From Lytechinus variegatus (Eukaryota > Echinodermata > Echinoidea > Temnopleuroida > Toxopneustidae): 64,000 nucleotides of DNA. Shown piece by piece: positions 1 through 27,245 of the stretch. The stretch is taken from NCBI RefSeq assembly GCF_018143015.1, contig NC_054741.1:57303048-57367047 (forward strand). Direction: 5' to 3'. The position numbers were made by a program, and so were the translations under genes. The notes beneath the pieces are model-generated. The model saw only the letters and a list, made by a program, of their open reading frames with translations, was not told where the DNA came from and ran no database searches. Numbering within the stretch: position 1 is the first letter of the stretch; every line of letters begins with the position of its first letter.

Positions 1-664
1 CCATATGTCAATGTCATAATCCTACAAGGGTTGTATCAAAATCCATTTCAATATACGTTTTCAGTAATTTACATTATAAGAATGTCATTCTTTTACTGAG
101 TAGTCACTATTTTATTCTAGAGGATTACATATTCAAAATTAATTGGCTTTATACGTTCAAACCTGGAGTGATTGTTGGTACAGTGCACTCCATCCCCTGG
201 GAATTTGAAAACTATATTCTTGAATAATATATGATTAATGACTTTTCATTAAGATGCCTAAATTCAATTTTAACTTTATTGTTTTATATATAGGCATGAT
301 GACAAATACTATACATGCTATAGGATTGTTTCCAAGCATTTCCTATATCGAAATTATACTTATACCAGAACTCGAACTAAGCATTAAAACAGTTCAGTTT
401 CCTGGCTTCAAAAAGACCAAATAAAGGAACACTTAAAATATGTGTCTGTGCATTACGTATCTATGCCTATATACCTTGCCCGACGATTGGCCAAAAGTTT
501 AGCGACAACATGAGACAATTATAGTTCCGGGCATCTATTACAGCACAGTCGTTGGCTTAAGTAGGCCTATTAACAATTATATCCATTTTCAGTATAAACT
601 GCATGGGAATACTCCGAGCAGACATGGGTTCAATGAATGATCTTCAATCACTATGTTTGACAAC
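1..664. other. Unassigned AT-rich sequence
   Basis: No gene, RNA or repeat family recognised; only short open frames. Confidence 0.4.
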
Positions 665-812
665 ATGATAAACAGGGGTGGGGTGGATCCAGGATCTTCC
701 AAAGGGGGGTGGGCACATTAATCCCCGAGGAAAATTTTTTGAGCAAAAAAAAATAATAATAATGATAAAAGTTCTCTCATGTATATAAACGACACTATTC
801 TCATGAAAAAAT

Positions 813-1828
813 TGCATACATTCGTAATTCCGAAGCTTCGTTATTCCGAAGGTTCGGATATTCCGAAGGTTCGTATTTCCGAAGATTCGTAATTCCGAAG
901 GTTCGTTAGTCCGAAAACGAAATGAGGTTCGTAATTCCGAAGGTTTGTTATTCCGAAAAAGAAGTGAGGTTCGTAATTCCAAAGGTTCGTTAATCCGAAA
1001 ACGAAATGAGGTTCGTAATTCCGAAGGTTCGTTAGTCCGAAAACGAGATGATTAACGAACCTTATTTCTTTTTCGGACCGTACCCCCGGGGGCCACTTCC
1101 ATTCACGAGTGGATACCATGCGCGACCACGGGGTCTCGAAAAGCACCCTAAACACGTAATTTCCATATTATGAAAATGCACCCCTTAACAAGTATTGGCG
1201 TGTGAAACCCTACCCTTAACAAGTATTGGAAACAAAACGATACTCTTGACAAATATTCCCTGAAATGAACCCCTAAACAAGTACAGAAATGTTTTATTGT
1301 TACGGGTCCTCATGGCGTCGTCGGCTTTACCTTATTTGGTAGTACGACCCCACCTTCTACACCTCGCGCAAATCGGACTCTAAGCACGAAGTGTTGGGGC
1401 AAAAAGGACATCCTTTATAAAACATTTTAATTTTGTTTTATCATCCCCGCAAATTCGACCCTAAACACGTAATTTTCCTAGCGAAATAGATACCCTTTTT
1501 TCATTATTTTTGTGTTTTTGACACCCTTATCACGTTACGTACGTAACGTGCCCTATCGTGAAAAGGACATCCTTTTTACGTGTTTTTTGGTCGCGCATGG
1601 TATCCACTCGTCAATGTAAGTGACCCCCCCCCCCCGGGACCGTACCTTCGGAACAACGAACCTTATTTCGTTTTCGGATTAACGAACCTTCGGAACATCG
1701 AACCTTCGGAATAACGCCACAAATGTTCGGATTAACGAACCCTTTTACGTTTTCGGATTAAGGAACATCGAGGTAAAGGCAATATACGTGTTTCGGAATT
1801 ACGAACCTTCGGAATTAAGAAGTGTAAC
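813..1828. mobile_element. Foldback element built of TTCGTTATTCCGAAGG-type words (copy 1, interrupted)
   Basis: The left arm (813-1083) reiterates words such as ggttcgtaattccgaag; the right arm (1637-1828) carries the inverse. The full sequence, minus its insert, is recognisably the reverse complement of the copy at 61170-61644, with ends gcatacattcgtaattc and cggaatta..aagtgtaac. Flanks tgaaaaaat / cgaaaaaaa may be a decayed target duplication, but they are low complexity. Confidence 0.75.
1084..1636. mobile_element. MITE with G/C-rich ends, innermost nested element (copy 1)
   Basis: Inverted termini: the left has gccacttccattcacgagtg and gataccatgcgcgacca; the right carries the inverse. 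The 9-bp direct repeat ggaccgtac flanks it at 1075-1083 and 1637-1645. The interior has repeated phrases such as cccttaacaagtattgg. A second copy lies at 56651-57234. Confidence 0.8.
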
Positions 1829-1960
1829 CGAAAAAAAAATATGTTGTAACTTTCAAGGGGACCACACTTGTGTAAGAACGGTATATTTATATTAAAATAT
1901 TGACTATGGCTCTCAAGGGGGGGGGCACACGGGCCGGCTGGATCCGCCACTGATGATAAA

Positions 1961-4430
1961 CGACCCTTTTAATGACTGATGCCGCGCACCCCCTTGTCAT
2001 GTTTAATGCGAAGACGAGGACGTAATACAGCAAACAGAATGCTTTTTATAAGTTGATGATTGATAGAACCGTATTAAGTACTGGTGAATCATTGTAGAAT
2101 ATAGATCACCCTCGTATCTCATTTTAGATCTGCATCTGCACATACGTCATAACACCCAAGTAATTTCTTTTGTTTTGTAGAACTAAACTATTGGCAATGA
2201 ATGATTTTTCCAACCATGATTTTTTGTGACACTAGGGAACTGCATGTTGTGCTGTCGGTTTTAAAACTAGTTTATATAAATTTGCACAATTTTTCTAATG
2301 ATTCTATCGTACCTATTTTTCAAAAATACTTTTAACATTTCATTCGACTACTTCATTCTTATTTTGAATATGTTTTATTAATATATTTATTTATTATTTA
2401 TTCGATTAATCTTTTTTCCTTATTCATCTGTTTATACATTCAACCATTCATTTTCATTTATTTATTTATTTATTCATTCATTCAATCACTTTTTTTCTTA
2501 AAATTAAAATGATGATTTTATACTCTTATTCATTCATTTCTATATTTTATTCCTTTATGTGTCATTGTTCTATTATATTCCTTTTATTTTTATTATACTC
2601 ATTTTGGGATGGGCAAAAATGATTAACTTTTAATACCGGGATCTACGTAACATTCACTGTCTAAAACAGTCAAATTTTTGGGGGTACAATCACCATGGCA
2701 ACTTTGCCAATTGCAGTTATTTTGCCCGGTTTATTTGACAAATATGGAAAATCATCAGATCGACGGCCCATGAACCCTTTTGGCTACAGGTAATATTTGA
2801 CTCCGGAATATGCAGATAAGGTACAGTATATGATTATGTTTGCCAACTTTATATTGGGCAGAAATCCAAACTATGATTCAAGTGATATGATTGATATAAC
2901 GAAGAAAGTTTGTACTCTAGCCAAAATAACATCGGCAGCGTTATCATATTAGTGAGCCAAGTTGCCATGGAAACGATCTATTTAAAAGAAAATGAACTCA
3001 CATGGAGAAGTTGATACGTCAATCATTTGGCAAATTTTCAGATGGATGGAGGGGGGGGGGGGGCTGGTTAATTTACTCTGTTTCTCCTAATCACTAGACC
3101 AAGGATGGGTCATGGGTGACAATAGACACACAGAGTCTCTATAAAGTACGGGGTTTTTTAATCATTTTTTCCACAATGATCCGTATCTTCCTCCTTTCTC
3201 CTCTTTAAAATATTTTCTGCACGTTTCACATCTTTTTTTATTCTTCACTATTCGAAAAATCGTAGACTAAATGCGATCGCCCCTATATGTGCGTCAGCGC
3301 GGAGAATTATCCCTTGTCCATGGGAGAGGGCATTTATAGTTGGGTCCCCCTGATAAAAAGAGGGATAATCCTTTGCGCTGGTCACGCCCATGACCCCCTT
3401 AAACCCCTGTGGCGCCGTACCTTTTTGGTAACTCGATTGGATAAAAAGGGGATTGGATCTCTCTGAAACGAATTACGGAGTTGTTGATTGGACATCTTAG
3501 TTAATCTGCCTTATTAATCATCTTTGCCATTATTGTAAGTGCATGAAACACTGATTTTTATTAAGAAAATAAATGAGACCCCTTGCAATAGTAGTTATAA
3601 CGATATGGGGGGAGGTACTGTGCAACTGCCCTCTTTGGATCTTTCATGATGGAGAACAACGGAAAAAGCAGGAAAACCATGTGTTTCCACTTTGAAAAAA
3701 ATTACCCGAATTCCGGGAAATCCAGACGTTTTCCAGGTAATTTCCGGGAAATGAAAAAATTCCAGGAAATTCCGGGAAATCCGAAAATTACAATGAAACA
3801 ACAATTAAATATAGCAACTATTAATATTCATGTTATATTTACATGATTTAAACCTCCATACGTAGCTCAAAATTTTTCGCTCGCGCTCCTCGCTTGCATT
3901 TCGTAATGTTGTTCCTATTTTTAAAGAGGGCGGGGACCACAAAAAAAAATGCTAAATTCCCTGATTTTTGCCACCTGGAACAAATTTACACTCGTTGTAT
4001 TATTGCCCGATTTTCGTTAAAAATCAAACTTGAAAATTCCAGGAAATATTTATGAATTTCAGGAAATTTGGAATCCAATTTCGGGAAATTTATTTTGGAG
4101 CTTCGGAAACAGTGAGGAAAACAAGAAAAATACGAAAGCAAAGAGAATGAATATGCACTGGTAAAAAAATGCTCTCGTATTTTTCCCTTATGTAGATTGC
4201 ATTACAACAAGGCAGTAGGTCTATATATTTTTAGAAGTATTTTCACGTACACATTGTACTGAAGTCTACTTATTCAAGCTATCGGTGTATTTGATGCACA
4301 TGTACTTGATTATTCAAAACTACAAATTACATTAAAGCAAATTAAGTCATTCGAACTTGTTCAACATAGTATCCTAAATTGTAAGGCAACGTTATTATGA
4401 ACCTTTATCATGTTTATCTGTTGGCATGTG
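1961..4430. other. Gene-free AT-rich stretch with a reiterated TTCCGGGAAAT word
   Basis: No coding region recognised. 2370-2620 is T-rich with TTAT/TTCA words. Between about 3650 and 4110 the palindromic word attccgggaaat or close variants recurs many times, clustered at 3700-3790 and 4035-4095. Confidence 0.5.
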
Positions 4431-5020
4431 TTAAAAGGGTACTCCGGGCTGACAATAACTAAATCTAAGTAGATAGAGCAAAAGTTCCCGGGCAAAATGA
4501 TGAAAATTTCATCACTGAATCCGATAACAAATGACAAAACTATCGAATCTTAAGATTTAACAATATTTTGTAAAAACACCTCATCATGAATAATCATTAA
4601 GTGGGGGGGGGGGGGGGTGATGATGTCACATCCATACTTTCCGTTTTCACATGAAATCATAATTATTTCATATTTTCATACAGTGTGTGTATGATATGTC
4701 TCCCTTATAGTAAAATAAGTTGCAGCAATGCAATTCTATAATGCAATAAATCAGTTGTCAATCCGATTTTCTTAGCTCTTTGAGGACAAACATTGAATAA
4801 ACATAATTTCTTGATATAAAACATAAAAGAACACGGGAGGATGTGACATCATCAGTTTGCTCAATGTATATTCATGAAGACATGCATTTTACCGAAATAA
4901 TACAAATCTTTAAAATGTCAACTGTGTCATTCCTTGACTGATTTTAATAAATTTGTCAGTGTTGTATTTGTCTGATTTTACTTTATAATCATATTATTTT
5001 CAGTCTGGAAATCCCTTTAA
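4431..5020. mobile_element. TTAA-bounded foldback MITE
   Basis: Ends ttaaaagggtactccgggct and, inverted, ttaaagggatttccagact; internal sequence near both ends is roughly inverted. TTAA at both ends suggests a piggyBac-type target site. About 590 bp, no open frame of note. Confidence 0.6.
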
Positions 5021-5943
5021 TACTGCAAGGAGCGAACGGATGTGGTATATAATAATCATATTCAACATAAAAATAAACAATACTCTCCCGTATCATCGAG
5101 TAAGTCCATTAAAAGCACAAATGTAGCAATAATCATGATAACCGCGACCGTGGAAAGGAAAATACTGATTATCTACTGGAATCATCAGGATTTGGGAAAG
5201 ATCGTAACAGAATTTGAAATTCATATTTGCCAATTAAAGGTCGAGCTAATATCAATTTAACATCAGTGGGCGAATCGGTAGTCCTTTCAAGAAAAGTTAT
5301 CAGATATTGCGGAGTGGTCTCGGGGCTCTCATCAGTAGTGGATCTATAATGGGGGACATTCAGACCGTGCCCCCTCCCTTAATTGAGAGCCATACACATA
5401 TTTTAGTCGGGAGTATACTTGCGTATGCCCGACAGAATATTTGCTAGTCATTATTCGAACCCAAGTCACCTTCATTCTAGAGCAATTACTTTTTTTCTTG
5501 TAAGATTTTTCTAAGCCAAAGTGCCTTCCCTTTAAGTTGAAAAATCCTGAATCCGCCCCCTGTTTTCACCCTCACTCGGCTTAATTACACACAGTATACC
5601 CCAGTATATATTTTATTACCACCCCCCCCCCCTCCGGCGAAAATACAAGTTTTTCATCTAATAGCATACACTCAGTTGCAAGTATGCAATATTTTTGTTC
5701 GTTTTCTAGGGGAAGTTAAATGTGAGTATAAGTTGCTATGTTTTGTTCTCATCTATCGCGATTCAACAACACAACAAAAAACAACGATAATTGTGACAAT
5801 TTTAATAACAAAAGCAACAACAATGATATCGATAATAGTAGAAAAAATAATATTTGATAAAAATAGCAATGAACATAACAATAACAATGATACGGTGATG
5901 ATGATGGTGACGATGATGATGATGGTGGTGGTGGTGGTGGTGG

Positions 5944-5974
<31 letters not shown>

Positions 5975-6763
5975 GATGATGGTGGTGGTGGTGGTGGTGA
6001 TGATGATGATGATAATGGTGGTGGTGGTGGTGATGATGGTGGTGGTGGTGATGATGATAGTCATATAGTGATATCATTAATAACAACAATGTGTGTGTGG
6101 GTGAGGAAAGGTGTGTGGGGGAATCAAGAAGACATTGCCACTTTTTAAGACACCCCCAATAAAAACTCTTTAATGCAAGTAACAGATATGCTGATAATCA
6201 TTCTTTATCAGATCAATTTTTATTGTACCTATTATTTTACTTCCATTTCAAATTTCTATGGCCCGAAACAGCGATTTTTATGTGCTAGTCTTTTCATGGA
6301 TACCCACTTGTTAATCAGTTTCAATCAGGTTCTTTGCCTGCAGACTAATCATACCATACCACACCATCACATACCATGTCATACAATATATATGGGACAC
6401 CGTGTACGTAGATGACCATACCGTACCGTATCACCAATAGTCTGCGGCCAAGACCCTTGGTTTTCACAATTCGTACAGTGCATAATAGAGAGTCTGAAGA
6501 AGTGAGACTAGATTCACTTTGTACCGTGTCTGTCTGACACAGACAGAGTATTTGGTATCTAGTCTTTACTCTTGACCCTTAATGATTAAAGTACCAAAAA
6601 TATGAGTCTGTACTTGTAGACTATATCACCATCACATACTACGTAACATATCCTTGTACACTATCTTATCACTCTCAAAACCATCAACATCTCATTGTAT
6701 TTCACTCCATAATAATTATTGTACAATCCCATACCATATCACATCACAATACATCGTATCTTC
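5021..6763. other. Gene-free stretch with a hAT-like fragment and a GAT/GGT microsatellite
   Basis: No gene. Around 5335-5565 are ends resembling the ggatcc-type hAT elements. Long poly-His, poly-Val and similar frames at 5750-6090 are translations of the trinucleotide microsatellite, not genes. Confidence 0.5.
5893..6060. repeat. (GAT/GGT)n trinucleotide microsatellite
   Basis: About 165 bp of alternating gat and ggt triplets on the plus strand. Confidence 0.95.
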
Positions 6764-7372
6764 TTAAAGGACAAGTTCACCCCAACAAAAAGCTGATTTG
6801 AATAGAAAGAGAAAAATCAAACAAACTTAACACTGAAAATTTCATCAAAATCGGATGTAAAATAAGAAATTATAACATTTTCAATTTTCGCTTGATTTCT
6901 CGAAACAGTTCTATGCACAATCTGTTCGGTATTAATGAGGGGACCGATGACATCACCCACTCACTATTTCTATTGTATTTCATTATATGAAATATGAAAT
7001 ATTTTGATTTTCCTGTCATTGTCATGTGAAACAAAGTTTAATTTTTCCTGAACACGTGGAATTCCATTATTTTCAGTAACATTTTGTGGTTCATTCAAGG
7101 GGGTCCTAAGTGTCAAATTCATAAAGATTGAAATATTGTATTAATTCAAACAATAAAAAAACTAAAGAAATAGTGAGTGACATCATCGTCTCTCTCACTT
7201 GCATATCACTAAATTGAGCATAGAACTGCTTTGTGAAAAATAAGCGAAACTTTAAAATGTCATAACTTTCTTATTTTACATCCGATTTTGACGAACTTTT
7301 CAGCGTTATTCATGTTTGATTTTTTGTCTATTTATTTAAATAAACTTTTTTCGGGGTGATATTGACATTTAA
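6764..7372. mobile_element. TTAA-bounded foldback MITE, family with aaatcggatgtaaaat arms
   Basis: Left arm: aaaggacaagttcacccc and aaaatcggatgtaaaataag. Right arm: the inverse (cttattttacatccgatttt and ggggtga). TTAA at both ends. Arms of about 200 bp. Same family as 19966-20566. Confidence 0.75.
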
Positions 7373-9050
7373 TAATTTTTTATGCCGAAATCATCAAATA
7401 CGAACATGAAAGCGTTCTGGTCGTTGATACTTTCTTGATCATAGATAATATACCTTATCTACAACTGCTTAATATCACACCATCAAAATAATATTCAGTC
7501 AATTTTCAAATGATATATATGAAAACAACATACAAAGTAACAGAAAAGCGACACCACAAACACTACAATGTTTTTTCCCATATATCACCACATTTAATAT
7601 TGCAAAATCAAACAAAGAAAGTACAATGAAAACAGATAGGCCTTCATCCATTCCATACAAAATGCAGGTTGACACATGATATTAAAACTTCTTAAAACAT
7701 ACGGTCTCACTACAAAACGGAAATATCAAATTTCGGAGATGACTCTGGGAGATGAATATCATGTTCATTATCGAGATGATATACTGCAAAAACTCCGGTG
7801 TTGATTTAACACCGGCCTGGTATCTATATATGTCCACACCAGAGAAGTTTTAAACAACACCAGTTTCGTTTTTGGTTGAACACCAGATAGGTGTATATAC
7901 AACACCAATTAGTGTTAGAAGCTCCTTGGTATTAAAACAGCATCGGTTTGATTCCAAACTGGTGTTGTTTCAATACTTCTCTGGTGTGGACATACTATAG
8001 ATTCCGGGCTGGTGTTAAATCAACACCGGAGTTTTTGCAGTATATAAGGTCGACTCTTAAAGGGACACTCTACCCTATGTTCAAATTTGAATAATAAAAA
8101 AATGAAAAGATTGAAATACTTTACCAAAGTCTGATAACGTGTAGTAAAGTCGCACCATTACGAAATCTATATCCCCGGGCACCCCCTGCTATAGTCTGCT
8201 GTGCAAACCCTCCTCTCGAGTTAAGGGTCTGAATGTGCAGCCTATACCCATGCCTTGTGTACTGGAGGCCCTCTCGCTAAATTGAAACAGCAGGTTTGTA
8301 TGTGCTAGTCTTTTCGTGGAGACACACTTGTTGATCAAAGCTTCAATCAGGTTTGGGCCTGCAGACTACCCCCCCCCCAAAAAAAAACCCAGCCCAATGA
8401 TGATTAAGCCGTGTACGTCTGTCAAATAATACGGCATTGACACCATGCTGCTGTTTTTCGTAATCGTTAGGTACAAAATAAATGACTCAATAATCTTTGG
8501 TTTCTGGGCTAAAATATTCCGGTACGATAGAAGTGAAAATGTAATGTAAATATATGCATAGAACCCATTTATTCCATTAATCAAAATACGCCACATTACA
8601 TTGCACTGAGCCCCTATAAATAAGAAAATAACGTTTAAATACAATGCTTTTTAAAGAAAGTTTCGAGAGAATTTATTGTTAGATGATACGATAAAATTGA
8701 ATTAACTTTAACCATACATGGAAAATCGTATTACATACCAACACACCGGTGTGATAAAAACAACGTAAGCACAAACATAAAATATTTGGGTTAGGGATTA
8801 TAATTCAATGCAATTCTTTAAATCATATTGGAAAAATGCAAACCAATTATTCCCGAACATAAAATTTCAAAATATGTATCCATTGAATATGAGCAATGGA
8901 ACATAATAAATTTAGCCTCAAAGAATGCAATTTGTTGGCAAGTATACACGTCATTGATCTTGGTCTCGACCACCGTTCCTTTCTATCACCGCCCTCTACG
9001 ATGCGATTATAGTGAGGCAATTAATCCGTTTTGAAGCGATTGTGTCATAG
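7373..9050. other. Gene-free stretch with a hairpin element
   Basis: Apart from the hairpin element at 7779-8045, I see AT-rich sequence and short repeat fragments (for example 8057-8350). No gene recognised. Confidence 0.45.
7779..8045. mobile_element. Short foldback element, ends atatactgcaaaaactcc
   Basis: Near-perfect inverted ends of about 65 bp: atatactgcaaaaactccgg and gtgttgatttaacaccgg at the left, the inverse at the right. The internal word acaccag/ctggtgt recurs. A TA or ATAT target duplication is possible. Confidence 0.75.
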
Positions 9051-9058
9051 AAACGTAC

Positions 9059-9224
9059 AGGCGCGGATCCATGGGGTGGGGCACAAATAAAAAAATGGTA
9101 CGAAAACAGAAGACCTTTTTTTTTCTTTTTTTTTTTGCTTGTCAATTTTTTTCAGGGACGAAATATCCTTAATTTCCTCCGAAAAGTTTGCCCCCCTTTT
9201 TGGAAAATCCTGGATCCGCCCCTG
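9059..9224. mobile_element. hAT-like MITE
   Basis: Inverted ends aggcgcggatcca / caggggcggatcca. Flanked by gaaacgtac (9050-9058) and gaaatgtac (9225-9233), an imperfect 8-9 bp target duplication. 166 bp. It lies 3' of gene A. Confidence 0.7.
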
Positions 9225-9460
9225 GAAATGTACATTAATTAACATGATTATTATATGCGACTCTTACGATTTCGACATTAGCTATGTTATCTAGACCTAG
9301 TAGGCTGCAATAATTGGTAGTAGAATAATAGAGTGATGAATAATCATGTTAAATAATTACTGTCACACATACTTCCGAATGAGAAAAGAGTACCTTCGCC
9401 TTACCCCCCCCCCAAGCTATGTATGGTCAAAATCACAAAGATCATCCTCGTCTAGCATGT

Positions 9461-23661
<14,201 letters not shown>

Positions 23662-24645
23662 TCTTTCTTCTTTCTCCGTCAGGCTATGAAAAGCTAACCC
23701 CTCTTCCTCTTGCGATATGATCTTTGGCGATCCTGGCGTCTGTTTCTGTCAGAAGATTTCGTTTGTTAACAGTGGCTGCTCTCCTACGACATGGGATTTC
23801 TTTCAAAGATCGGCCGTTATTTATAAGAAATCTCTCCTGGAACATGATGTGAGGAGTACAAGGTCACTGCGATCGATCTATCATTTTATTTCAAGAGCTA
23901 GATCATATTTCTTGTCTTCAACAACTTTATCACTTTTATTTTATCCGTATAAAAACGAGAAAAATAGTGCAATAACCACCTTACACCATCTGCAATCTTC
24001 AGACTGTCTGAGTATCGAACCTCGAGAAGTAAAGTTAAAGCGGCGTACCTTGCAAAACACCAGAGTAGGCGTGGTTCTTATTCTAGACTAATTCTAACCG
24101 AGGGATGAATCGATTGATTAGTAACTGATGGCACAAAATGGGACACAATTAGTATATTTGAATTAAATCCAATCAAAAAAACCACACTCAATACAGAAAA
24201 ATTATATTAAAAAAAAGAGAAAACGAGATAAACAGATAAATAAAAGTTTGAACAAAATCAGAGAAACGACGAGAAAGTAACGACACTTGAAAAGTTGGAA
24301 AGTTTGTATCCCCATGTTTTAGGGCATACACGAGCAATTCAGTTTCACATTCACTCACGTGTTTAGTCAGAGCTTATTCGAACTAAATTTAGTTGTTGTT
24401 GTTTTCTTATTAAATTACGGAATCATTATAGTACAGCAAAACTAGGTACATTAATGGCTTATACTGTATAGCAGCAAGTAAGCAAGAAAAAAGAGGGGGA
24501 TAATTGGAAAAAAAACTTTCAGGTCATCTTTATTACAAAACGTGCTCATTTTTTTCACTTTTTAGATCGAAGTATATAAAATCAAATCATTTATTTAGGA
24601 AGATATCCATCTTTTTCATAATTTTGTAGGTTTAAATCTTTAAAA

Positions 24646-25270
24646 AGAAATTAGCTCGCGCTTTGCGCTCGCATTTGCTTATTGAGATGAACTATTTGTT
24701 CTTTATTTCACACGTTTCAAAAGTGCTTGAAAGATCCAGTTTTCAGACCTGAATATATAAAAAAAATACAAACTTTCAGCTCGCTTCACGCCCGCATTAT
24801 TGTTTAGATTCCTATCCTGTTCATATTTTTTTAAGTACTAAAAATGTCTAGTATTAAGGTTGGAAAATCAAAAACTTTCAGCTCGCCCTTCGCGCTCGCA
24901 TTAATTGATTAGATTCCTATCCTGTTTATATTCTTTTTAAGGTGCTATGAATGTCCAGTTTTTATGATGGAAAATAAAAAACGTTCAGCTCGTGCTTCGC
25001 GCTCGCATTCATTGTTCAGATTCCTATTCCGTTCATTATGAAGTGCTAAGTATGTCCAGTTTTTAGGTTGGAAAATCAAAATCTTTCAGCTCGCGCTTTA
25101 CGCTCGCATTAATTGTTTAGATTCCTATCCTGTTCATGATTTTTATAAAGCTGTTAAGAATGTCCAGTTCTTAGGTTGAAAAATAAAAAACTTTCAGCTC
25201 GCACTCGCACCTATTATTTAGTTGAATTCCTATTCTGTTCATGATTTGAAAAAAAAATATTACGAATGTC
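24646..25270 (+). repeat. Tandem satellite, units about 100-122 bp with gctcgcgcttcgcgctcgca core
   Basis: Six units, cores near 24653, 24775, 24877, 24985, 25085 and 25194. Each is followed by ttagattcctatcctgttcat and aatgtccagtttttagg phrases. Related units lie in the opposite orientation at 26930-27240 and 31570-32175. Confidence 0.85.
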
Positions 25271-25271
25271 C

Positions 25272-26935
25272 AGTTTTTACTTACTTACTTGGATTTACTT
25301 GGATGTAGAGACATAAAGCCTGTAGCTTATTTGCCCCTCGTTACGTTGGATAGTCTCTGGTAGGGTAAAAACTTTAGTGGATGGTTTTTCCAGTGCCTCT
25401 CAGCTGATTTGAACATATTGACACTAGATGCAGAAACTGTTTCCTCGGGTAAAGCATTCCAGTTATTTAAATTGAAAAGGCATTTTGCCTTATTTGCAAT
25501 GTACATCTTTTTTTCTTAATTTCATGCTGTGACCTCTGGTTCTACCATGAACATCAATCTCAAAGAAGTTGTTTACAGGTCAATTTGATCAAGTCCTTTT
25601 GAAATTTTGTATATTTGGATCAGTTCAGCTCTTTGTCTTCAGCCTTTTCAGGATAGTCTAGATGACAGAGAAGAAGCAAAAGTCTGGTTGCTGTCTGTTG
25701 TACCTTTTCAAGTAGATTTTCATCTCGTTTATATACAGGAGCCAATGCAGAGTTGCAATATTCCAGATTAGGCCTTACAATGGCTTTATAAAGGTTGAGC
25801 CATCCTTTCTCAATTAATGCTGTGAAAGACCTCTCGATCATTCCAAGTTTTGCATTAGCCCTTTGTGCAACATCAGCAGCATGGGTGCTGAAGGATAGAC
25901 TTCTCAAAAAGGACTCCTAGATCTTTCTCTTTTTCATCAGACTTTACTTCTTGACGACCGTCTTCAGTTGTCATATGGTATGTGAAGCTTTGATTATTTC
26001 GACCATAGTGAATAACTTTACACTTTCACTCGTTGAATTTCAGTTGCCACAAGTTTGCCCATTCCTTTACTGCATTCACATCTTCCTGTATAGTCATATC
26101 TGCATCCCTCGTTGAGTCTACAACACGGTGCATCTTAGTATCGTCTGCAAATAACTTCATACTAGATCTTACATCTGGTAGGTCATTGATGAAACCGATG
26201 AAAAGGGTTGGGCCAAGGACACTACCTTGCGGAATTCCACTACTGACTGGTAGTGGTGTGGATGAATGGCCATTGATCATTAGATCGATCAGTCAAGTAT
26301 GCCTCAATCCAGTTTAGTAGATTACCCCTTATTCCATATGCTTCAAGTTTACGGATCAGGCGTTTATGAGGGACACTGTCAAATGCCTTCTGATAATCCA
26401 AGTAGATGTAGTCAATGTTGTGTCCATCATCAATATCCTAGTCCAATCCACTAATACTTCTATCTTTGTAGTACATGATCTGCCATTGCGAAATCCATGT
26501 TGATTCTTATTCAGTAGACCCTACACTTCAAGGTGTTGTAGTAGGATTTTAAGCACTATTTTTTCCATAATCTTGCATACCACAGATGTCAAACTCACAG
26601 GTCTATAGTTAGAAGGATCATTTCTCTTTCCCTTCTTGAAAAGTGGTACTGCATTGGCCTGTCTCCAGGAATCAGGAACGCTGCCTTCTTGCATCAACTT
26701 GGTGAAGATGATTTGTAGTGGTAAACTTATTTCCTTGTGTACCTCCTTCAGAACTCTGGAGTTAATCCCGTCAGGTCCAGGTAATTTGTCAACATTTAGC
26801 TCAGAGAATAAATTTTCAATATCTTGGACTTTGAATTCTACTTCTCTTATCTCTACTTCAATTTTTTTTAATGAAAGGCATTGAAGATAGATGCTCTACT
26901 GTGAATACACTTCCAAGCGAGTTAGATTTTTTTTA
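25272..26935 (-). mobile_element. CR1/L2-like LINE remnant (reverse transcriptase)
   Basis: On the minus strand: LNVDKLPGPDGINSRVLKEV and NDPSNYRPVSLTSVVCKIME at 26600-26820, SSGIPQGSVLGPTLF and LFADDTKMHRVVD at 26120-26240, NLYKAIVRPNLEYCNSALAP at about 25740-25800. These are the RT fingers/palm motifs including FADD, and the thumb. The pieces fall in different frames, so it is broken by several frameshifts, and the endonuclease half is missing (5' truncated). Clade assignment is tentative. Confidence 0.85.
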
Positions 26936-27245
26936 TTCAGAACTGAAAAGAGACATATTTAAAGGACTGTTAGTAGTTATTCATGAAGGGCATAGTATCT
27001 CACGGAGTCGATAATTCGAGCGGGAAGCGTAATCTTAAATTATTTTTAGACATGACAAATTGACATCTTTAAGGACTGTTTTTAGAAATTCATGAAGAGC
27101 GTGCGTGAGCGTGAACCTGAAGTTTTTTTTTATTATTATTCAGACATGAAACATTTCACGCACGTTAAGAAATCATGAAAAAAGATGCGTTTGTCACTGA
27201 ATAAATGATAATGAAAGGTCGAAGCGCGAGGAGAAATATTTGTTA
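26936..27245 (-). repeat. Degenerate satellite units, opposite orientation to 24646-25270
   Basis: Phrases attcatgaagggcatagtat, cgagcgggaagcg and ggactgtt(a/t)ttag recur about three times and resemble the complement of the gctcgcgcttcgcgctcgca satellite and the units at 31570-32175. Confidence 0.55.

Larger units (their letters stand above)
673..1952. mobile_element. hAT-like non-autonomous DNA element, outermost of three nested elements
   Basis: Ends are inverted: caggggtggggtggatcc at the left, and the complement of the right end reads cagtggcggatccagcc. The perfect 8-bp direct repeat atgataaa flanks it at 665-672 and 1953-1960, the target-duplication size of the hAT superfamily. No transposase is visible. 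It contains the hairpin element 813-1828. Confidence 0.75.

Noticed and set aside
5753-6089. Long poly-His, poly-Met/Val and poly-Thr/Ile frames
   Set aside because: They are translations of a GAT/GGT microsatellite with no flanking coding signals.
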